Shown here piece after piece: positions 1 to 13,158 of a stretch of 64,000 nt of DNA (positions are counted from its first letter, which is position 1; every line of letters starts with the position of its first letter). Both the position numbers and the translations under genes were made by a program. The DNA is taken from positions 5,823,512 through 5,887,511 of the forward strand of contig JAFFSR010000343.1 in NCBI GenBank assembly GCA_017163975.1, in the 5' to 3' direction. The notes under the pieces were generated by a model. That model saw nothing but the letters and a program-made list of their open reading frames with translations. It was not told where the DNA came from and made no database searches. This DNA is from Anastatus disparis. Lineage: Eukaryota > Arthropoda > Insecta > Hymenoptera > Eupelmidae.

Positions 1-589
1 CGTGAGAAAAAAATAATGAATGAAATTAAATCTCTAGACACGAAACTTGAACCTATTGAAGATATTTTTAGAAAAAGATAATAAATTACTTAACTTTGCT
101 CAATTTCAAAGCTTCCTGGAGAACACAAAAGGTCAAAAAGAGATTTAGCAACTTATCAGGAGATATACAGATGACATCGAATCCTTATGCGCCTTCATGT
201 TTGAACTTTACCCACTTTTAGTTGATCGTTCTATTAAATCGAAGTTCACACGCATAATGAAAAAATAGAAAAAAGAATTAGGTTTGGATACTAAACCATT
301 TATTACTGATGATGAATCGTCGTAATAAGATTAAGTAGTCATTTAGTCAGTTTAATCACTATTTTCATGTAATTCAAATATAAATATGGATTTAAAAATT
401 ATTCAATGGAATATTAATAGTTTCAACAATAATTTTATTATGTTGTAAAAACTGCTCGACGATTATAAAGCTAACATTATTTACATTCAGGAAACGCATT
501 TTAAAAATGATGAATATCACAAAGAACTAAGATATTTCTGTTGTTACTATAAAAACAGAATAAACTGCAGTAATGCTAGCGGTGGCGTA

Positions 590-644
<55 letters not shown>

Positions 645-3300
645 ATCTATTTAACAAAGAGATTCCCTTAAAAAGCAATCTAGAAGTTACCGCGGTATTG
701 GAGCAATTTAATAAAAAATTAATTTGCTTATGTAATGTTTACTTGCTTAATAGTCATGCCTTTATAAAAGAATAACTTAGTAACCTACTCGCTTAATTGC
801 CCCAACCTTTCATTTCACTTGACGATTTTAATAGCCATAACTTTAACTGGAGTTGTACTCATACCGATAATAGAGGCAGCATTATAAAAGACTGTATTAA
901 TAGCTCCAAAAACGCAACATTATTAGTTTAATTTCTAATACAAATAATGAGTTATTAAATAATCCAACAGAAATAGCAGACGCTTTCGATAATATATTAG
1001 GTAAGAATTTTAGCAACTCCAATTACCAACTGGACTTTTTATCAATACAAAATAGCGAAGAAAGAAATGTTATAGATTTTGAAGAAGACGCTAGCACTAA
1101 CTTGTCTTATTTAAACGCTGAAATAAATCTTAATGAAATTATGGATGATTTAGAAATCCTAAAACAGTAAGTAACAGTAGTACTTCTTAGAAAATCACCA
1201 AAAAGTGCAATCATTTATCTTCTAAAAACTTTTAATTTTATCTGAGCTCATGAGAAATTTTCTCAGATATGGAGTAAAGCAATAGTGGTTCCAGTTCTTA
1301 AGTCAGGCAAAGACGCTAGACTGATATCATATACAGCAAATGAGCGCAACAGACCAATTGCGCTCGTTTGCTGTACATGTAAAGTGTTCGAAAAAATAAT
1401 CAACAAAAGACTTTTTTGATACATAGAAAAAAATAACCTCATCTCCAACAAACAAAATGATTTTAGGCGCAATCGATCTACTATCGACAACTTAGTAGCT
1501 CTGCAGACTTACATCGAACAAGCCTTTCACGACAATATGCACTATCTACTAACTAGTTTAGATATCGAAAAATGCTGTATGTTTGGGAGACATAGAATAG
1601 TTAATACGGTTGCTAATATGGGTATCAAAGGTAATATTTTACATTTCATAAAAAATTTTTTTAAACATAGAACTGTACAGAGTCAAAATTTTTCAAATGG
1701 GCCATTAAAAATTTACCAGTCGATTTTTATAGATCCTTTTGGATATTTTGAAAGCTTTATATATAAAAATTAATATCCTAAAATAATTTTCGAAATTTTC
1801 AATTTTTTAAAAAGTTATTAACAAAGGAAATTTCCAGAACCTTTTTTTTTAAATTGCGATATCTCGGTAAATAATTGGTGAATCCTAACGAAATTTTTAT
1901 CGTATATTTAGAAATAATTAAAGAACATAATAATATATAATTTACGTAAAAAATGTAATTTATTAATAAATAATTAATTTTGTAATAAACAAATGCAAAT
2001 TCAACAAACTTCTTGGTGTCGCAGCTGAAATTTTATTTTACATTTTTATTCATTATTAATTATCTAAACATCTGCACAATAAAATTTATGTGATCTCTAT
2101 TTATAAAATAGTTATAAATATTATAATATGTTACATAGCGGCTGTGGCAGACGCACGGCGCCTGCTGCTACGCCTGACGCTGAGCTTCCCGACACACTTA
2201 TATTATCTATAATTTTTCACGATGATTAATAAATCGTCAGAATAGTACATAGCTACCAACTGTTTTTCCTAAAATAATTCCTAGCTTTCCGTACTGGTTA
2301 AATAAACATACACACGCAGATCTCGATATGTACTTAAAAATTAAACTCAACGTATCTACTTATCCTGGAGAAAAATTAGCAGTAGATCTAAATACCACTT
2401 ATAAAGACTATTCAGCTATATACACTGTCATTAATTAGCATAATAAGGAGTTCAGCATTGCCATTTGATTACCTGATACTCTGTGTAAATCATACGAATG
2501 CCAAGAATATTGCTCCAAGGAAACAACCTTTAGTTATTCGATCATCTATCCGTTAAATTATATACAAACCCAAGAGGAAACAAAATTGATTATCTTCTGT
2601 AACAACTAAAACTTTCTAAAAAAAATAACTTTCAAGATACCAACTTAAATCGGTCCAATCTAATTCAAGAACAATTGTTTCAACTTAAAAACCCCAAGAA
2701 TAAATTAATTAAATTATGTTGGATACCAGATATCAATGTGCATAAACAAAACATGGATGACTTAGAAGCTATACTTACAAGCGGCTTCATGCTCACCAAA
2801 AGGGATCTCTCTGGTCCATTATATAGATCTCAAAAAGTATTGGGCAAAACTGATTAAACAACTTTAGCTATATAAATGGAAAAGTAATGCTAGCTACGAG
2901 TCCCTCAGAATAGAGGACAACTTTTATGAGAAAAGCCCATTAATAAATTGTAGTAGAAAGGAACAGGTAGTCATAACGAGATTACGAATTAGGCACACTA
3001 ATGCTACTCATAATTTTATCATGAAAAAAAAAGAGCGACCGGTGTGTGATCTATGCAAGATAGTGCTAATAGCTGAACATCTACTTCTTCATTGTGATAA
3101 ATATGAAAATTACAGACTCTCTCTTAATATGCCTTCGACATCCTTAAAAACTTTATTAAATAACGTAATGAATTGTAAAATAGTGCTTAAATTTCTCAAA
3201 ATGTCTCAGTTGTTCTCCCTCATAACCTTGTTAGAATGTAATAATGTTAGGAATACAGTATTATCATAATGTAACATATAGGAATGTTCTATAATCAATA
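1..3300 (+). pseudogene. Decayed Jockey-like non-LTR retrotransposon (LINE)
   Basis: This is a broken LINE read on the + strand. The first 300 bases encode fragments that look like the end of ORF1. ORF2 begins near 386 with an endonuclease-like start (IIQWNINSF, then IYIQETHF near residue 35), followed by a GDFNSHN-like stretch near 820. Reverse transcriptase remnants lie at about 1,265-1,710 (RPIALVCCTCKVFEKIINKRL, then the RSTIDNL motif). The 3' end at about 2,960-3,260 has RLRIRHTNATH and a Cys-His tail (PVCDLC, then EHLLLHC) of the kind found at the end of Jockey-clade ORF2. Many stops and frameshifts, and a (TA)n run at 593-641, show it is dead. The catalytic RT motif (xADD) was not found, so the middle of ORF2 is probably deleted. 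Clade assignment is by motif recognition only. Confidence 0.8.
593..641. repeat. (TA)n microsatellite inside the LINE
   Basis: An uninterrupted alternating TA run interrupts the endonuclease-coding part of the decayed LINE. It probably expanded after the element died. Confidence 0.9.
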
Positions 3301-3481
3301 TGATCTTAATAATTATATATTGTAATGTAGTCGCTAATACTCATTCGAGGCGTGTGACTTTAAACGAATAAAATTAAAATGAAAAAAAAAACAATTCATT
3401 ATAATATTAATTACAGTTTGAAATGTAAGGTGTTGTGAAAAGTCATAACTCAAGACTATATCGTCAGGTGGGAGGAAGAAG

Positions 3482-3606
3482 GTTACGATTCGAAATTGGT
3501 CACAAAAAAGTAACGATTCGGGTAAAGCCACAAAAAGGTGACAATTCGGGTTTGGCCACAAAAAAGTACCGATTCGCGTTTAGCCACAAAAAGGTTACGA
3601 TTCGGC
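3482..3606. repeat. 28-bp tandem repeat, about 4.4 copies
   Basis: Four to five diverged copies of a unit containing acgattcgggt and gccacaaaaagg follow each other with a 28-base period. Because 28 is not a multiple of three, the ORFs crossing it on both strands are chance. Confidence 0.75.
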
Positions 3607-3823
3607 TGCTTATTTTTTCCTTTAATGTTTTGGATGAGAACGCTGTTGAAAACATAAGAGTTTGTCTCCTGTATGAGGATATCTCTACAATTTTTAATCT
3701 TTTTATGATGTTTTTGAAAATTCATTTTACAGACGTTACTGGGTTACTCAATGATGCACACTATTTAAAAACATACCTTTTGTACAATCTGGAAACTCAA
3801 TTTTTCATGTATCCAGTGAATGT

Positions 3824-4058
3824 GCCACCAACAAAGATAGACGCTTATAGAAGCGTACTTCTGGGTTAAATTTTTCGTCCGATACGCTGGGTAACACTTT
3901 AACATTGTTTGTATATCTATACATATAAAAAATTTGATATATATAGATATAAAAATACATGGGATCTAGTGGCGCCCTCAGTAGCTGGGTAACTCATTTT
4001 TGGCAGAAATTTCTTATTTAAGAGTACGCTTCTATAAGCGTCTATCTTCGTTGGTGCC
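3824..4058. mobile_element. MITE with about 45-bp terminal inverted repeats
   Basis: The left end (caccaacaaagatagacgc) reappears inverted at the right end (gcgtctatcttcgttggtg), and the similarity runs on through cttatagaagcgtac. The 150-base middle has no coding potential. The superfamily is not clear and I could not fix the target duplication. Confidence 0.7.
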
Positions 4059-4199
4059 ACCAACGGTATTGTAGATATTTCCATAAAACGTAAATTTTTA
4101 TATGGATAAAATTTCGGAAATTCTATCAGTATCTTCATTTCGTCACTAATCAACATTAATCAATGAGTAATTCGAGAAATAACTATTATTTCCAGATAT

Positions 4200-4503
4200 G
4201 ACCTTCCGATGACATTGTAAATTTTTTTTACCTCGAGTGCAATACTATATTCCTATGTAAAATTAAACGCTGAATTGATTTCTGACATAAAAAAATACGT
4301 ATAATCACATTTGAATGAATTAAAATCAATTTTAGAAAATTTTTTATGAAATCTCTAAGTTTGAGCCGCCATTTTGAATTTTTAAAATCGACACATTGCA
4401 AGAGAAAGTAGAGTGTAAGACGAAAATTTTGAGCCCATACACGATTTTTTTGGTGATCTACAATTTTGGACAAAGCCATTATCCATTTGACGTGAATTGA
4501 CAC
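4200..4503 (-). repeat. Dispersed repeat, also at 57.45-57.85 kb and 60.56-60.81 kb
   Basis: The minus-strand sequence reading away from 4,503 matches the plus strand from 57,454 and the minus strand ending near 60,813, including ggataatggct, ccaaaattgta and cgtgtatgggctcaaaa. The 80-90 residue open frame across it is not convincing as a gene: its sequence differs between copies by substitutions and indels and no domain is visible. Confidence 0.75.
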
Positions 4504-5509
4504 ACATATATATGTGAATAATAGTAAATATCTATTAAAAATTATTACAAGTTTCCCGATTCCTTAATTTTTTTATCTTTGAGTCAAACTTTCTAAAGTG
4601 AGGTACTAAAAACTGAGTAGTTAAATTTAATTTTTTTACGGATAATTAAAAGGTTTATATTTCAAAATTAATGTCTTGAAATATTTTTGAAAAATTTTAA
4701 TTTTTGAGAAAGTTATAAACAAATGAATTTTATTACGCTATTTTGTTTATAAAGTCATTTATTAGCACTTATTTGATAAATATTACTGAAATTTGGTTCA
4801 CATATGTACTACTACTAATAGAATAATATAATAGAAAATTTTGTAGTAAAAACCGTAAATTGTTAGAAAAAAAAAATTTAGCAATAGACAATAAAAAATT
4901 AATTTAATTTCTCGTATAGCCATGAAATTTTTCTAGAGGGGACTTGATTTTTCAAACATAAAACTAAAAATACGTAAAAGAAAATTTTTGGGTTCTTAAT
5001 TAGAAAAACATTTATTAAATTTAAATATTGGTGTGTGAGTGTTGACTTTTTAGTTTTCTGTTCATGAAATGAAAACTATCTAAAGAATTGTTACGGCGTT
5101 AATGGGAAATTTGTAGAAAATTCAATCATCGAGAAAATGAAAGGTCATACGATTAGATCAGTCAATTAAAACCAAAAAAAATTCGGGAAACTGTGAAAAT
5201 TTTCCATTTTTTTTTTAAATTTATAACTTTGTTATTTATAAAGATTAGAGCTGAAATTTGGCATAGAAGTAGATAATTAAATCTACTTTCAAAATGCTAA
5301 AGGCAGTTACAATCGGAAGATTAGTTTCTGTGCATTTGCAATTTTAATTTTCCTTCCGGTTTTGCTTTCTCATAAAAAAAGCATTGTATCAGCAAAAAAA
5401 TTTTTTTCTATTTTTTCATTATTTTGTACATATTTGGACTAGAGGAGTCGAAAAGGGTGGTTTCCAGAAAATATCTGTATGCATGTATGTATGTATGTAT
5501 GTATGTGTG

Positions 5510-6760
5510 TGTTCTTTACGCCAATTATATCTCGAAAACTACTCGATGGATTTGCTTCCAATTTTGCATACAAGTTAGTTTTTTGTCTAATTGGGGGAAG
5601 GGGGGGAAGTTATTGAAAATTGGTTTTTTTAGCGTAGTTTTTTTAGAGCTATTTAAAAAAAAATATTTGATTTTTAATTTTTATTTTATTTTACGCAAAC
5701 TCCGCGATGAATTTGCTTAAAAATTGCATGGAAATTCTTTGCGATTGCCAAAAGAAAAAAAAATTCTGAAAATTAATTTTCTTAGCGTAGTTTTAATTTT
5801 AGAGCATTTTGAAAATTTTGATTTTCCATTTATCTTTTGTTTTACGTAAACCACTAGATAAATTTGCTCCAAAATTTTTATGTAAGTTATTCGCTACTGT
5901 CTGAAGAAAACAAACTTTTGAAAACTAATTTTCTCAGTGCAGTTTTAATTTTAGAACATTTTGAAAAAAAATTTTATTTTCCATTTTTTTTCTATTCTAC
6001 GTATATTATTCGATAGATTTTCTTCAAAATTCATATACAATTAATTCGGTATGTTCTGAGAAAAATAAGTTTTTAAAAATTAATTTCCTTAGAGTAGTTA
6101 CAATTTTAGAGAATTTTGAATATTTTGAAAATAATTTTGATTCTTCTTTTTTTATTTATTTTTATTTCATGTGAATTATTTGATAGATTTGTTCTCAAAT
6201 TTGCAAGAAAATTATTTACGACTGCTAAAAGAAGAGAAATTTTCGAAAACTGATTTTTCTTGCGTAGTTTCTATTTTTAAGCATTTTGGAAATTTTGAAA
6301 AAGAAATTTCTGAAACAAATATTTTATTCATTTAGCCAATTAGATCTCAAAAAATACTCGATGCATTTGCTTCGAATTTTGCATACTATCTTTTTTGTCT
6401 AAGTGTGCGGGAAGCTATTGAAAATTGGTTCTTTCAGTGTAGTTTTGATTTTGGAACTATTTTCAAAATTGAAAACAAATTTGGATTTTTTTTTATTCTA
6501 CGTAAATCACTTTATAAATTTGCTTTGAAATTTTCATGGTAATTATTCGCAACTGCCGAAAGAAGGATGACTTTTAAAAAACCAATTTTGTTAGCGTAGT
6601 TTTAATTTTAGAAAATTGAAAAAATGTTCATTTTCCATTTTTTTTCTATTTTGCGTAAACTATTCGATAGATTTGCTCTAGAATTTAAATACAAGTTATT
6701 CGCTACTATCTTTATAAAACAAGTTTTAAAAAAATAATTTTCTCAGCGCAGCTCTTTGAT
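5510..6760. repeat. Diverged 150-170-bp tandem array in the foldback core
   Basis: About eight units recur at 150-170-base spacing. Each has a version of tacgtaaac followed by gatagatttgct and then ttagcgtagttttaatttt. An (ATGT)n microsatellite at about 5,480-5,510 marks its left edge. Confidence 0.7.
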
Positions 6761-7078
6761 CACTTTTTCTTAATTTTTGATTTAACGCTCTCACTAATCT
6801 TTTCTTTCTCCCTCACTCCCTCTCTTTCCTTCTATCTCACCCTGATACTCATTTTCACACTATTTTCATTTATCCCGCTCTCTCTCCCTATTTCCTTATC
6901 ACTTCCTCACAGTTACTCTCACTCTTTCTTTCCCTTCTCAATTTTTCTTGAATAGAAATTATGTTTTTTACATTGAAATCACATTTAAAAAAATAAAATC
7001 AATCTACTCTAACTAAATGAGCTTATAAAAAAGCATTGCGAGAAAGAATTTAGCAGCGTTTTTTGCTATGTTTATATT

Positions 7079-7430
7079 AAAGTTAAAAATCGTTGTACAT
7101 ACATTATTACATACATACATACATATTGAAAATTAGAAATAAAATATTATTAAACGTATATTCCAAGTTTTTATTAAAATAGCATAAAAAAGTGAAACAT
7201 GCAAAAAAAATTGAACACTTCACGCTACGTGTCTGTATATCTATCTATCGCCTTCCCTACATATCAACTTTTTTGTGTCCGCTGCCCGCACGGCCGTTTA
7301 TGCCAATATTAAAGTGTATGTTCCACTTTTTTACGCTATTTTAATAAATAATATGAATAAACGTGTAATAGTATTTTATTTCTAGTTTCTAAAACAGTTT
7401 TTAAAATGTATGTACAACGATTTTGAACTT
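7079..7430. mobile_element. Nested palindromic MITE-like element
   Basis: The ends aaaaatcgttgtacatacat (left) and atgtatgtacaacgatttt (right) are inverted copies. The match continues inward for about 110 bases on each side around a short GC-richer centre. It sits inside the larger foldback element. Confidence 0.65.
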
Positions 7431-8480
7431 AAATACAAACCTGTCAAAAAAAAACGTAAAAAAATTTAAATTGCAAATGCGCAGAAATTGTTCAACCGAG
7501 AGTTTCTGCCTTTGGTACATTGAAAGTAGATGTAATTATCTACTTCTGTGCCCAATTTCAGCTCTTAGTCTTCTTAAATGAGAAAGTTCTAAAATAAAAA
7601 AAAAAACAGAAAATTTTGACATTTTTCCGAATTTTTTTTGGTTTTAATAAACTAATCAGATCGTTTGACCTCTCATTTTTTTATGATTGAATTTTCTACA
7701 AATTTCCCATTGATGCAATAGCGATTCTTCAAGTTGTTTTCGTTTTATGAGCAAAATACCAAAAAGTCAGCACTCGTACACCAATATTTAAAAATTCATA
7801 AATCATTTTTTTTACCTATTTTTAGTTTTATATTTGAAGAATCAAATCCCTCTTGGACAAATTTCCTAGCCATACAAAAAGCTAAATAAATTTTTAATAG
7901 TTTTTTTTTAACAATTTCCAGTTTTTATAAAAATTTTTTTTATTATATTATTCATTATTTAACCAGATTTCATCAATTTTTATCAAATAGTTACTGAAAA
8001 ATCGCTATTTAAACAAAATAGCTTTTAGAATTCATTTGTTTATAACTTTTTTAAAAATTGAAAATTTCAAAAAATATTTTATTACATTAATTTTGACACA
8101 TAAATCTTTAATTATCTGTAAAAAAAGATATTAAATTTAACTACTTGATTCTTAGTGGCACACTTTAGAAAGTTTGACTCTTTATTTACATTAATTAGTA
8201 TTACTAAAAACTATACTTAGCTTTAATTTTTATTATATGGGTATATGTAAAATATCAAGATATTTATTTTAATTTTACATCAATTCAATTATTATTCAAT
8301 CATGCTATAATATTCATTTGGATTACATCAAAGTAAAGTAAAGAACAAAATTTAATGATTATTAAGTAATTTAAATAAATATGAAGGATCTAGAGAAAAA
8401 AGGGGAATTGTTCAAATTTCAGTTTTCAGTAAATATAAATTTATTTAATTTTTTTTATCAAATAAAAGTAAACGTTAAGA

Positions 8481-8576
8481 TTACCCTGGTAGGAAAATTT
8501 TGTCTAGTTTTATCGAGGCCTCGATTATTTAACATACAGAACTAGACAGATCTAGAGTAAGTTTCTACCAGGGTAA
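8481..8576. mobile_element. Short MITE, about 96 bp, in a furin-gene intron
   Basis: Ends ttaccctggtaggaaa and tttctaccagggtaa are inverted. The arms extend inward through gtctagtt and aactagac, so the element is nearly all stem. It lies about 180 bases upstream of a furin-like exon. Confidence 0.7.
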
Positions 8577-8758
8577 AAACTATGAAAAATAGAAAAACAA
8601 ATGTCTTAAGCAGAATAAGGTAATTTAACCTGATTTATGAATCCAAAAATATTTAAATAGCATCGAAGTTTAATGCTGCATAAGCAATCATTTATTTTGA
8701 AAAAAATACATATTTTGAGAAAAAACTAGCAATTATATACTTTTTATTAATGTTGCAG

Positions 8759-8838
8759 GGATTCTTAAGAAGTGGCAACTTATTTTCTATGGAACAGCTT
8801 CAAACCCCATAAGGATACGCACTCGTCAATTTCATCCG
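8759..8838 (+). CDS. Furin-like proprotein convertase, P-domain end exon (partial gene)
   Basis: This exon encodes the end of the P (homoB) domain of a subtilisin/kexin-type convertase: ILKKWQLIFYGTASNP, then IRIRTRQFHP. The LxxWxLxFYGT core is characteristic of furins. It is preceded by a poly-pyrimidine tract and an AG at 8,757-8,758, and followed by a GT donor at 8,839-8,840. The first two bases complete a codon begun in the previous exon, which lies outside the window or upstream unseen. The last codon is complete, so the junction to the next exon is in phase 0, matching the frame of the exon at 8,960. Convertases of this family cleave precursors in the secretory pathway after paired basic residues. 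The catalytic Asp, His and Ser lie in earlier exons. Confidence 0.8.
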
Positions 8839-8959
8839 GTATAAATACCTTTTAAAAAATAATTTCGCTTAAATTTTGATTGTAAATAAGTGAGCTGTTG
8901 CAGTAGTTGACTGTGTTATCTTATTATAACATTTAATTTTTTTTACACTTTTGTTTTAG

Positions 8960-9216
8960 ATATACCAGGGTCCATACACTGGCGCAGCTTCTAACTTTCA
9001 AACAGCAATGACAGCGCTCGATGGGTCTTCAGGCTCTCTTATGACCAATCGGTTACCTGGAGATGGCGGGTCTCAAATTGATGTACAATTTAGCTCATCC
9101 CTTGATCCTACTAAACGTGTTAAATTTCACGATTGTGATCCTCAGTGTGGTGTAGAAGGTTGCTACGACAAAGGCCCGACTCAATGCGTCGTTTGTAAGA
9201 ACTTCCGTCTTGACAA
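8960..9216 (+). CDS. Furin-like proprotein convertase, exon leading into the Cys-rich region
   Basis: The exon starts after ttttag at 8,954-8,959 and ends before a consensus GTAAGT donor at 9,217. It reads in frame from the previous exon: IYQGPYTGAASNFQTA, a polar linker, then SSSLDPTKRVKFHDC, QCGVEGCYDKGPTQC and VVCKNFRLDK. The last residues are the first furin-like cysteine repeat (CxPxC, GCxxxGPTQCxxCK). The final codon is split (AA plus the next exon), consistent with the Asn usual at that place. This layout fits insect furin-like protease 1 better than furin 2 from my knowledge of the family, but I leave the symbol open. The next exon was not found nearby, so the following intron is long or the gene is interrupted by the repeats described below. 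Confidence 0.85.
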
Positions 9217-12064
9217 GTAAGTCTATTCATTGGTCAATTTTATTTTAATATTGACTATTTTATATATTATATTAAATAATCTAATATTCATAAAAATAAT
9301 TAGCCAACATTTTAATTTGTTTACTTCCCGTTGATGAAAAGAAGTCAGGACTCCGTAAAAACTTAACTTTATTAATTTAAATACAATCATTCCGATTGAT
9401 AAAATAAAGAGTATCCATTTTATACTGAGTTTATATCAACAAATACATCAGAAGACTAATTTTATTAAGAAAACTTTCATTATCGTAAACTTTATTTTGA
9501 ATCATTCATCTAAGCTTTGAATCAGTTAGAATTATCAAAACAGAAAGCATTATTTTTTTAATGTTATGACAATTAATTTATTCAAATTTCATTTTTTCAA
9601 TATTATGTTCACAATCATTTTTATTATAACTATTATAAAAAAAATTATAATTGTATGAATAGAATAAAAACAATATGAATTAAACGAGATTCGTTAACAT
9701 TATTCTCATTTTTGAAATTATAGAAATAAAATTTAAATTAGCACTTTCAATTTCTAAATTGTGAAAAATAAAAATAAGAATGTGGATGGAAAACTATATT
9801 TTTCGCCATCTCACCTAAAAGTCGCAACTTTGTCGCTCTTTTATGGCCCTCATGGCAAAAGATGAGATTAAAAGGTAAAGATGAAATCTTTTTCGGTTAC
9901 ATGCTTTATGAAAGTTGATTATTTTCATTAGATTTTAAATAGAAACAAGCAAACTAATATGATTGCTATAGCGATAGGAAACGGTGTGCGAGTAGAAACG
10001 CAGAAAACGAAACACAGCTCTCATCTCTAACCCATGCATCAATTACACTAAAAAATTGTGGTAGGATTGCTTTTTTAAAAATTAGATTGTTTCGGAGCTT
10101 GGTTTTAAGCATGAGTTTGCCTATTTTAGTCTATAATCTTGCTTAAACAGGCAAAGCCGCACGTCCAAAGTCACTGTCGAGCAGCACGCTCGCTGAAAAA
10201 GTTTCAATATTGCCTGTTATAGTAAGTAACTTTCCCCAAAAGTACCTAGCAGTTTGCTTAAACACCGAGTTACTTACCCACAGTTTTTTCAGTGTAGCTC
10301 CAAGCAAGTCTTTGATGGTTTTCAAGTGAGAACTTTTTAAGGGAAAGTAAGCTTTGATTTTATATTTGCTAACTATATAAAAACTTCCTCCTTTAATATA
10401 ACTTCTTGTCACTTCTGGTGCTTCAAAAAACTCTTTTTATCCTCTCCAAATAAATGCCTGGAGCAAATAGTCGAACCATACCACCTGTTGCAAATCAACT
10501 TACAATTCATTTATAACAGAAAATATAAGACTTTAAATTGAGAATTTTATAAATAATAATTAAATTCAGAAGTCTAGGAAGTGCTTTGATAATTAATGAT
10601 TCACTGACTGGTCAAGCAATAAGTTGTCCTCTTATCTTCTAAATTTTGGTAGAAATTTTTATCGGTTAGTTAAAATCACCTACCTTGATGGTATTTATTA
10701 AGTCCTTGTATTGTTAAAAAGCCTTTTTATTAAATAGTAGTATGATTAGCTCATTAAAAAATCGTCTGAAAATAGATGCAGTCTTCAGGTAAATAGATCG
10801 ATATAATCCATCAAGATGAATAATTATGTTCGTGATTCTAAACAAGTGCGATTTTGATACAAACGTGTAAAATGTTTAACTAATTCATATCTTCCTTCTT
10901 AATACACTGAAAAGGCGATGGTAGAACGATTGTGTCAAAAAACATAACCATTCACATTAAAAAGCTGATGCGCTATATTCTAAATTAATGTAAATAGTTT
11001 TTCAGTTTTAGTAAAATTTTTGTACCACAACGTACAGCTATTGCGCCAACATAAAGCACACTAGCATATTGTATGTGACAGAATGACCATCATCACGAGT
11101 GCTTTAAATTAGTATTTCGATGGATTATTTAAATGAATATTTAAAATGAAGACTTTATTATAATGTACAGATACTTAATTATATATTTTACTATTTATCA
11201 ATTTTGTGATGTATAAAATACATCACAAGGAATAAAATTTAAATAGATTAGTTATTAAGTATAAAAAGCGAATTTATAACAAGCGAGCGCACTTATTTTT
11301 TGTCAGAAATCTTAGGTTTTATTTTTTTTAACGTATGTATAACAAGCAAACATACTTATTTTTTAATTCAGAAATCTTATGTTTTATTTTTTTTTGTAAC
11401 GTTCTTTAAAATGATTTTCTTTAAGCGTAAGAAATTGACAAATGTAAAGGAGAATCGAGAAAACTATAGGGGAAGATGAGAAATAAAAATAAAGTAATTA
11501 ATAGTTATTTAAATAGAGAAAACATTCATCGTAAACTAAGAGTAACAGCAGACGCAAAGGCAGAAGCACAGCAAGAAGGATCAGCTGTAATGATGCACAC
11601 AAGTGAGAAAGAGTAAGGAGAATATGATCATGCGTGCGACAGATGAAAAAGGCTTCATGAACACGACGCGTATATATACACATACTTGATGCACCAGAAA
11701 CTCAGGATTAACTTCCACGAGAAACATTTCAAGAGTATACAAAAAATTAATAACAAGAAAGCATCAACCAGATACTAGGTTAGGGCGCGACAGTAGCTCT
11801 ATATAAACATATACACATGGCACACACTACATCCCGACCAACCCAGAGATGCGTACTATACTAAAGATGTGCACAAACACTAATCAACACATTTACAACT
11901 CCTATTACATAAACGAATCACGAAGAGTTACAACGAAGTGGCAACACGAAGTTGGAAGCGACGCGACGTAGCAGAAACTGTCATGGCAAGAGCATAAGAG
12001 CGAGAAGGATAGATAGAACAGACGACTTCAAGCTCAACACACAAGAGGAACGAGCATGTATGGT

Positions 12065-12109
<45 letters not shown>

Positions 12110-12190
12110 AGAATAGAGAACGTACAATACATGAAACCTCAGAATTCGAAAAAAATTAAAGGGATGTATATAGATACATATATATATATA
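9217..12190. other. Presumed intronic/intergenic sequence, no gene recognised
   Basis: This AT-rich stretch holds only short open frames without recognisable domains on either strand (for example about 10,143-10,412 minus and 11,498-11,683 minus). I see no splice-flanked furin-like exon here. Two neighbouring stretches near 11,290-11,400 repeat a short phrase (ttattttttgtcagaaatctt and its relative), which is a small local duplication. TA microsatellites lie at 12,067-12,102 and 12,178-12,199. Confidence 0.5.
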
Positions 12191-13158
12191 TATATATATG
12201 ATGTGTATAGACACCTATAGATATATACGCATTACTAGATATTTCAACGTCGTGCCACGTAACTGTACATACACATGTAAAATCGACCAATGAGAAATAG
12301 CTATGAGTAGAAATCTTCGATAATCGATGTTTCTAATGCGTGAAGCAACATAGCAACTTCGAGTACAGTATAAAAATTTACTAGAGTGACAGAGATAGAA
12401 GAGCCGCGAACAAGGGTCGATTAAGCTGTCGATAGCGACTCGTAACTGAGGAGATCAAAGCAGAAACTAAAAACGGTAGGAAACAAGAACAGAAGGTGGA
12501 GAACAGCTCAGTGCACCAAGGATAGATAGCTAGAAGGAGCGAAGACGAACTTCCTTCTTCTTCAAAGAGGAGATTCTTGCAAAAGCCGTCATTGAGAGCG
12601 CACGTACAAGTAATTCTTGACTGAGCCGGCATTGGAAGCACATGTGCAGGGTTTTCTTACGATTCTTTAATCAGAAGTCAAGAGCTTTTTCCTTTTGGAT
12701 CATCGTGGCAGAATTATTACCTTTTCTTCGTGCATCCTTGGGCCTTTAGAAAGAAATCGTAAGCCGTTTCAAGGAGAGAAAATTGTGAAGGCAAGAAGAG
12801 TTGTAAGCCTGTCTACAAGCGAAAAAAGGGAGCAAGTGTCCAGCAACCGACCACGAGTTCAGCGACCATCTCACCACCTCCAGCCATAACAACGTCCATC
12901 TTCAGAGTCTTTTTAAGTCTTCGATTTCTTCGCTGCTTTCTTACTTCTGGATCTTGCTAGAGTTTAACGACGCAACAGTAAGTGGAGTTTCTTCAAGCGA
13001 GTTTAGCAAGTAAGAAATAGTAAATTTTAGTTCTGTTACATGATTATACATGTGCAAGGCAACGCGATGCCATTTTGTTTTATAAATTAAATGCGAAAAC
13101 TGTGAATAGTAAAGTTAAATAAAAATGGCTCTTATCGTATTCTAATTACTAATCTTTT
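12190..13158 (+). repeat. Inverted-duplicate block A, first part
   Basis: The sequence is the inverted copy of about 56,415-57,432. Shared landmarks are agagatagaagagccgcg near 12,390, gctgtcgata near 12,425, and attaaatgcgaaaactgtga near 13,085. A TATA-like cagtataaaaattta lies near 12,367, but I can assign no gene to it. Open frames here (86, 77 and 64 codons) are not preserved in the sister copy. Confidence 0.75.

Larger units (their letters stand above)
4510..8260. mobile_element. Large foldback element with about 0.8-kb inverted arms
   Basis: The stretch from about 4,570 to 5,390 is repeated inverted at about 7,460-8,190. Examples are ctttctaaagtgaggtact near 4,590 against its complement near 8,160, and gagctgaaatttggcatag near 5,250 against its complement near 7,550. 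The centre holds a 150-170-bp tandem array and a smaller nested palindrome. No transposase is visible, so this is a non-autonomous foldback element. The family is unknown to me. Confidence 0.75.

Noticed and set aside
10143..10412. 89-codon frame (minus) as a host gene
   Set aside because: No domain, no splice-site context and surrounding sequence without coding bias.
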